Assembly (NCBI GenBank): GCA_045642465.1 | Contig: JAZUIY010000006.1 | Location: forward strand, 1 to 27,732 | Origin: RUG420 sp045642465 | GTDB lineage: Bacteria; Bacillota; Clostridia; Oscillospirales; Acutalibacteraceae | DNA length: 27,732 bases | Direction: 5' to 3' | Part shown: positions 23,380-27,732 of the stretch, in pieces | How the letters are laid out: every line of letters starts with the position of its first letter | Position numbering within the stretch: the first letter of the stretch is position 1 | Notes under the pieces: generated by a model | The model's input: the letters and a program-made list of their open reading frames with translations, nothing else | Databases searched by the model: none | What the model was told of the DNA's origin: nothing | Translations under genes and position numbers: made by a program

Positions 23380-23409
23380 AAAAGAAAAGGGGGAAGAAAA
23401 CCTTCCCCC
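23380..23409 (-). terminator. Terminator or attenuator between aminotransferase and aldolase genes
   Basis: On the minus strand GGGGGAAG, loop GTTTT and CTTCCCCC form an eight-pair GC-rich stem followed by TTTTCTTTT. The T tract abuts the aldolase ribosome binding site, leaving no room for a separate promoter. Expression of the aldolase probably depends on read-through. Confidence 0.8.
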
Positions 23410-23419
23410 GAAAGATATC

Positions 23420-24913
23420 TTATTTCTTTTTCTTTTCAGGAAGTTTGCCGCAGTTGTCGAATACCTTGTCGAAACGGGAAATAACGTCGTCGATCATGTC
23501 TTCGGTGTATGCAGCGGAGGTGTACATACGGCAGCCTGCAAGAGTTACGAGGCCTTCTGCCATGTATGCTGCACCCATGTGTTCCATTTCGGTCTGACGA
23601 ACAGCAGTTTCATCCAGAACGGAAGGAACGGTCCAGAGCTTCTTCCAGTCAACTTCATGCTGCATGGTAGCAACAGTGTGAAGGTGACATACAGAACCGA
23701 GGTTGTAGGTGATGAATGGAAGGTTATGAGCGTCAATGCTCTTCTGGAGGCCTGCAACAAGACGGTCACCCATCTGACCAGCAACCTGGCAAGCATTTCT
23801 CTTTTCGATTTCGCAAAGGGTGGTGTAACCAGCAACGCAGGAAATAGGAGTTGCTGCCATGGTACCGCCGCACATTGCCTTCTTAACTTTCTTTCCGGAG
23901 GAGTCAAGGCCTGCACCGAGGTGAGCCATAACGTCCTTGTGACCGCCGACACCGCCGGCACCTGGATAACCACCGGCAACGATCTTACCGAAGATGGTAA
24001 GGTCAGGGTCTACACCGTAGTAGCCCTGTGCACCGGCAAGACCGATACGGAAGCCGGAAACAACTTCGTCGCAGATGAGGAGTGCGCCGTACTTGTGGCA
24101 GAGGGTTTCAACGCCCTTAACGAATTCTCTGGATACCGGACGAGTACCGGATTCAGGACCGATTGGTTCAATGTAAACAGCAGCAGTACCGCCGTTGAAC
24201 TTGTTGAGCCAGAGCTTTCTTTCAAGGTCTTCCAGGTCTCCTGGGAAGAATGCGTTGGTGTGCTTGAATACAAACATAGGAACACCGTGGGACTGGGTGT
24301 TGAGAGTACCAGGTACACGCATGCACCATGCCAACTGGTCAGACCAGCCATGGTAAGCGCCGCCCATCTTGATGATGTTCTTATTACCGGTAGCAAGGCG
24401 GGCGATACGAGCTGCGCACATGCAAGCTTCAGTACCGGAACCAAGCATACGGAACTTGTCTACAGAAGGAACACATTCAGCAATCTTGTTTGCCAGCTTG
24501 TATTCGTATTCGTGGAACAAACCGGTGGATGGGCCACAGGTGTCAAGGAGATCCTTGACAGCTTCTCTTACAACTGGGTCATTGGAACCAAGGATGGTTG
24601 GACCGCCGGCCTGAAGAAGGTCGTAGTATTCGTTGCCGTCAATGTCGTAAAGTTTTGCGCCTTCAGCCTTGGTGAAAACCAGAGGATGAGGGTAGTTGAA
24701 TGCAAGGTTATGCTGAACGCCACCAGGGATTCTGTCCTTAGCAATGTCAATCATTTCCTTGGATTTTACACACTTCTTGCCATAGTATTCATCTTCGTAC
24801 TTTGCAAGCGCTTCTGGTGTAACGGAATAAATTGGTGCCCATTTGAGTTCGTTAAGCTGTTCATTGAGCTTATCGGTATCTGGGTAGTTACTGATTGCAA
24901 ATCTGGTATCCAT
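23420..24913 (-). CDS. Class III aminotransferase, glutamate-1-semialdehyde aminomutase-like
   Basis: A PLP-dependent fold-type I enzyme of 497 residues. Motifs are GGVQHN, the phosphate-binding SGTEA (159-163), AYHGW (186-190), the cofactor Asp282 in CDEVVSGFR, and the Schiff-base Lys310 in TIFGKIVAGGYP. The pattern is closest to glutamate-1-semialdehyde 2,1-aminomutases, but those are about 430 residues. Here there is an N-terminal extension of about 60 residues and no haem genes nearby, so a catabolic or biosynthetic amino transfer on another substrate is likelier. GGAGG stands five bases before ATG 24913; ATG 24925 overlaps that site. It is divergent from the tetR and kinase genes and upstream of the aldolase gene. 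Codon use is highly biased. Confidence 0.88.
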   Translation of the reverse strand: MDTRFAISNYPDTDKLNEQLNELKWAPIYSVTPEALAKYEDEYYGKKCVKSKEMIDIAKDRIPGGVQHNLAFNYPHPLVFTKAEGAKLYDIDGNEYYDLLQAGGPTILGSNDPVVREAVKDLLDTCGPSTGLFHEYEYKLANKIAECVPSVDKFRMLGSGTEACMCAARIARLATGNKNIIKMGGAYHGWSDQLAWCMRVPGTLNTQSHGVPMFVFKHTNAFFPGDLEDLERKLWLNKFNGGTAAVYIEPIGPESGTRPVSREFVKGVETLCHKYGALLICDEVVSGFRIGLAGAQGYYGVDPDLTIFGKIVAGGYPGAGGVGGHKDVMAHLGAGLDSSGKKVKKAMCGGTMAATPISCVAGYTTLCEIEKRNACQVAGQMGDRLVAGLQKSIDAHNLPFITYNLGSVCHLHTVATMQHEVDWKKLWTVPSVLDETAVRQTEMEHMGAAYMAEGLVTLAGCRMYTSAAYTEDMIDDVISRFDKVFDNCGKLPEKKKK

Positions 24914-24950
24914 AGTTTCCTCCATTTGGAATAGATTTAATACGTCAAGA

Positions 24951-24959
24951 ATTATAGCA
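24951..24959 (-). promoter_or_regulatory. Extended -10 promoter of the aminotransferase gene
   Basis: On the minus strand TGCTATAAT is a perfect extended -10 element; the -35 region is a T-rich tract without a good match. The leader would be about 30 bases. Confidence 0.6.
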
Positions 24960-25044
24960 CTATTACTTTATTAAAAAAAGAAACATCGTATAGAAAATGT
25001 ATAAATAACGCGGATTTTCACATTTGTTATTTGCCCTTAGAACA

Positions 25045-25073
25045 TTGCATGTTTTGGCCAAAAAACGTATAAT
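25045..25073 (+). promoter_or_regulatory. tetR promoter with palindromic operator
   Basis: TTGCAT (25045-25050), 17 bases and a perfect TATAAT (25068-25073). The spacer holds the perfect palindrome TTTTGGCCAAAA (25052-25063), a likely site for the TetR protein encoded next, giving autoregulation. Confidence 0.65.
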
Positions 25074-25124
25074 AAACTATAACATGGCGATTTATGTGTT
25101 GCTAATATCTTGGAGGTTGCCCCT

Positions 25125-25802
25125 ATGCCAGAAGTGCATCATAAGCCAGCGTTTGATAACGCTGAACCGTACCGCAGAAAAGCTGTACTGGAAACCGGAA
25201 TTGACGAGTTTTCCACTTACGGCTTTGAAAATGCCAACATCAATGTTATTGCTAAGAAGGCAGGCATGTCTGTTGGTTTAATGTACAAATACTTTGAAAC
25301 CAAGGAAGATTTGTTCATTACTTGCATGGAAGAAACCCTGAAGGTTTTGGACAGTTCTTTTGATGAAATTTTGGGTTCCAAGGCAGCTCCTTTGGAGATG
25401 TTGGAACAGTTAATCCGCCTTGTTCAGCGGACTTCCAGAGAAAACGAGAAGTTCTTGAAACTCTACAACGAAATTACCAAGCTGTCATCTTCCAATGCAG
25501 CAGATTACTACGCCAAGCGTATTGAATCCGTTTCTGCCAAGGTATACCAGGAAGTACTGGTACCGGCAAGAGAAGCCGGCCTGGTCCGTCAGGATGCAGA
25601 CCTTGACCTCTTTGCCTTCTTCTTCGACAACATCTTGACTACGTTACAGTTCTCCTACAGCTGTGACTACTACAAGAACCGTATGAAGATTTTCTGTGGG
25701 GACGAAATTGAATCTCAGGATGAAAGAGTTGTTCAGGAATTAATGAAGTTCCTTCGTTCTGCTTTTGGCGTATCGGAAGCAGAGTTGGAATCCCTGAAGT
25801 AA
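25125..25802 (+). CDS. TetR/AcrR-family transcriptional regulator
   Basis: A 225-residue one-domain-plus-ligand-domain regulator. The N-terminal helix-turn-helix spans about residues 16-65 (AVLETGIDEFSTYGFENANI, VIAKKAGMSVGLMYKYFETKEDLF), the TetR signature. The rest is helical and would form the dimer and ligand pocket. I use ATG 25125, seven bases after GGAGGT; the TTG at 25110 lies before that site. It sits between the divergent aminotransferase and the kinase, 44 bases before the latter, so it probably controls this locus in response to its substrate or an intermediate. Confidence 0.93.
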   Translation: MPEVHHKPAFDNAEPYRRKAVLETGIDEFSTYGFENANINVIAKKAGMSVGLMYKYFETKEDLFITCMEETLKVLDSSFDEILGSKAAPLEMLEQLIRLVQRTSRENEKFLKLYNEITKLSSSNAADYYAKRIESVSAKVYQEVLVPAREAGLVRQDADLDLFAFFFDNILTTLQFSYSCDYYKNRMKIFCGDEIESQDERVVQELMKFLRSAFGVSEAELESLK

Positions 25803-25846
25803 CCAAATCGCATATAAAAGAAATGATAATTTAAGGAGTGTACAAA

Positions 25847-27466
25847 ATGGGTAAGTACGTTATTGCTTATGACATTGGTACCACCGGTGTTAAAACTTGT
25901 CTCTTTGAAATTGACAAGACCATTGTTTTGAAGGCTGCATCTTCTCACGGCTATGGTCTCTACATGGTAGAGAACGGCGGTGCAGAACAGGATTTTGACG
26001 AATGGTGGGAAGCTATGGCTGACACCACGAAGGATATCTTTGCCAGCAAAGAAGTAAAAAAATTGGGCATTCAGCCGGCTGACATTGAAGGTATCTCTTT
26101 CTGCTCTCAGATGCAGGGCTTGGTTGCTCTGGATAACGAGGGTAATGTACTTCGTAGACCAATGTCTTACATGGACCAGCGTGCTAAGGAAGAAATTAAG
26201 AAGGGCATTGCCAACGGCATTCAGATTGCCGGCGCCAATGTCTTTAAACTGCTCCCATATTTGTACCTGACCGGTGCGGTTTCCTGCTCTGTTAAGGACC
26301 CAATCTGGAAGTATAAATGGATTGAAAATCACGAACCGGAAGTGTTCGCTAAGCTCTATAAAATTGTTGACGTTAAGGAATCTATCATTGCAAAGATGAC
26401 CGGCAAAATCATCATGACGCCGGACTCCGCTTTTGGTCAGCTGCTGTATGATACCCGTAAGGGTCACGAAGGCTGGTCCAAGACCGTTTGCAAGTTGGTA
26501 GACGTAAACCCGGACCACCTGGCTGACATTGTTCAGTCCACCGACGTTGTTGGCGGACTCACTGCAGAAGCAGCTGCTGACCTTGGCCTGGTAGAAGGTA
26601 TTCCTGTATTTGGCGGCGGCGGGGACGCATCCCTCATCGGCGTAGGCGCAGGTGCCGTTCTTCCTGGTGATACCCACATCTATTCCGGTACTTCCGGCTG
26701 GGTATCCACCGTTGTGGAAAAGCAGTGCGTTGACACCGGCGCAATGATTGCCGCTATTGTTGGCGCTGAATATGGTAAATTCAACTACTTTGCTGAGCAC
26801 GAAACCTCCGGTAAGTGCCTTGAATGGTGTAAAGAACATTTGGCAAAGGACGAAGTTGGTATTTACCTGAAGAAGCAGGATGTTACTGAATCCGACGACA
26901 ACTTTGAAGCAGCTTACACCAGCCTTTATGACTACATGTCTAAGGTTATTAATGAAGTACCTGCCGGTGCCAACGGCGTAATCTTTACCCCGTGGCTTCA
27001 CGGCAACCGCTGCCCGTTCGAAGACCCGAACGCCGCCGGTATGTTCTTTAACCTCAGCATTGACACCGGAAAGGCTGACTTCTTCCGCGCTGTTATTGAA
27101 GGCGTTTGCTTCCAGAACCGCTGGATGTATGAACAGCAGGCAAAGAAGGTAGAAGTTTCCGACACCGTACGCTTCGTTGGCGGCGGCGCATTGTCTGACG
27201 TCACCTGCCAGATCTTGGCCGACGTTCTTCAGAAGAAGGTGGAAACCGTTGCTTCTCCACAGAACGTAGGCGCAGTTGGTGCCGCAGCCATCATCGGCGT
27301 TGGCATCGGTGCCATTGACAACCTGTCCAAGGTTAAGGACTTCATCCCTGCCGAAAAGACCTTCTATCCAAACCCGGAAAACAAGGACGTTTACGACAAG
27401 CAGTTCGAAGTCTTCAAGACCATGTACAAGAACAACAAGAAGGCTTTTGCCGCTCTCAACGGCTAA
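25847..27466 (+). CDS. FGGY-family carbohydrate kinase, xylulokinase-like
   Basis: A 539-residue sugar kinase. The phosphate-1 loop is YDIGTTGVKT (8-17), MDQRAKEE marks the substrate region, the phosphate-2 segment is SGTSGWVST, and the C-terminal adenosine loop reads RFVGGGALSDVTCQILADVL. FTPWLHGNRCPFEDPNA is characteristic of xylulokinase-like members. These kinases phosphorylate pentuloses, hexuloses or polyols with ATP. TAAGGAG precedes ATG 25847; the upstream GTG 25838 overlaps that site. Together with the aldolase it suggests kinase-then-aldolase breakdown of a sugar, with the aminotransferase handling an amino or oxo group. The substrate cannot be read from sequence. Codons are strongly biased towards the 3' half. 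Confidence 0.9.
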   Translation: MGKYVIAYDIGTTGVKTCLFEIDKTIVLKAASSHGYGLYMVENGGAEQDFDEWWEAMADTTKDIFASKEVKKLGIQPADIEGISFCSQMQGLVALDNEGNVLRRPMSYMDQRAKEEIKKGIANGIQIAGANVFKLLPYLYLTGAVSCSVKDPIWKYKWIENHEPEVFAKLYKIVDVKESIIAKMTGKIIMTPDSAFGQLLYDTRKGHEGWSKTVCKLVDVNPDHLADIVQSTDVVGGLTAEAAADLGLVEGIPVFGGGGDASLIGVGAGAVLPGDTHIYSGTSGWVSTVVEKQCVDTGAMIAAIVGAEYGKFNYFAEHETSGKCLEWCKEHLAKDEVGIYLKKQDVTESDDNFEAAYTSLYDYMSKVINEVPAGANGVIFTPWLHGNRCPFEDPNAAGMFFNLSIDTGKADFFRAVIEGVCFQNRWMYEQQAKKVEVSDTVRFVGGGALSDVTCQILADVLQKKVETVASPQNVGAVGAAAIIGVGIGAIDNLSKVKDFIPAEKTFYPNPENKDVYDKQFEVFKTMYKNNKKAFAALNG

Positions 27467-27488
27467 GTTGACTTCGAATCCAGTTTCA

Positions 27489-27732
27489 TGCTAGTGCCAC
27501 TCCATTCTGACTCGGCTCAATGCTAGCGCCACTCAGCTCTGACTCGGCTCAGTGCTAGCGCCACTCAGCTCTGACTCGGCTCAGTGCTAGCGTCACTCAG
27601 CTCTGACTCGGCTCAGTGCTAGCGTCACTCAGCTCTGACTCGGCTCAGTGCTAGCGTCACTCAGCTCTGACTCGGCTCAGTGCTAGCGTCACTCAGTCCA
27701 GGCTCAGCTCAGTGCTAGCGTCACTCACCTCT
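27489..27732. repeat. 32-bp tandem repeat running off the window
   Basis: Seven complete 32-bp units and a partial eighth begin 22 bases after the kinase stop. Each unit is TGCTAGCGTCACTCAG followed by CTCTGACTCGGCTCAG, with GCGCC or AGTGCC variants in early units. The two 16-base halves match at nine positions, so an older 16-bp period is possible. No gene is seen in 27467-27732 and no terminator for the kinase gene is visible. Confidence 0.95.

Noticed and set aside
23420..24913. hemL assignment for the aminotransferase
   Set aside because: The protein is about 65 residues longer than typical HemL and lies with sugar kinase and aldolase genes, not haem genes.
23579..24934. 451-residue open frame antisense to the aminotransferase gene
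   Set aside because: It is a mirror of a highly biased gene, with no ribosome site or recognisable domains; the opposite strand carries complete PLP-enzyme motifs.
25733..27001. 422-residue open frame antisense to the FGGY kinase gene
   Set aside because: Same reason: strong codon bias on the coding strand leaves the complement open; no family motifs are visible.

Overview
The window looks like a chromosomal segment of a Bacillota (Firmicutes) anaerobe of intermediate GC. HPr kinase, RapZ, WhiA, a PHP-domain DnaE and oxygen-sensitive pyruvate formate-lyase occur together, and ribosome binding sites are strong AGGAGG types. A Negativicutes-like organism is my best guess, but there is no rRNA to prove it. 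I see no phage, transposase, tRNA or CRISPR.

Layout. 1-2412: a deoxynucleoside salvage pair, deoC then deoD, on the minus strand. The two genes are separated by 31 perfectly phased 16-bp repeats, and a second repeat array of TGAATCAC sites lies beyond the deoD terminator. 2487-11841: a plus-strand carbon-control, cell-wall and replication operon (hprK, ROK glucokinase, murB, rapZ, whiA, dnaE). It is followed by pfkA with its own promoter, whose spacer is a perfect palindrome. 11842-12865: about 1 kb without a credible gene. It contains a promoter, about 650 nt of purine-rich structured sequence and a strong terminator, which I read as a large non-coding RNA. 12866-15979: a pyruvate formate-lyase system in which the enzyme is split. 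A 699-residue subunit carries Trp333 and the Cys417-Cys418 pair, a separate 79-residue protein carries the glycyl-radical loop RVSGYA, and the activase follows. All three are in one reading frame, separated only by TAA stops. 16026-17827: a DMT-family transporter overlapping a pyridoxamine-kinase-like gene. 18040-22030: two paralogous M28-type metallopeptidases with inserted membrane helices, a family-3 acyltransferase and a small acidic protein. 22152-27466: a locus with a class III aminotransferase and a class II aldolase-like protein on the minus strand, and a TetR regulator and an FGGY sugar kinase on the plus strand. This resembles a small catabolic pathway of unknown substrate. 27489-27732: a 32-bp tandem repeat that runs off the window.

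How it fits together. HprK senses glycolytic state, glucokinase and PfkA feed glycolysis, and PFL disposes of pyruvate as acetyl-CoA and formate. DeoC/DeoD and the kinase-aldolase locus supply further carbon. The most unusual items are the split PFL and the orphan structured transcript with two mutually exclusive perfect hairpins and four copies of a TGAGTCC motif.
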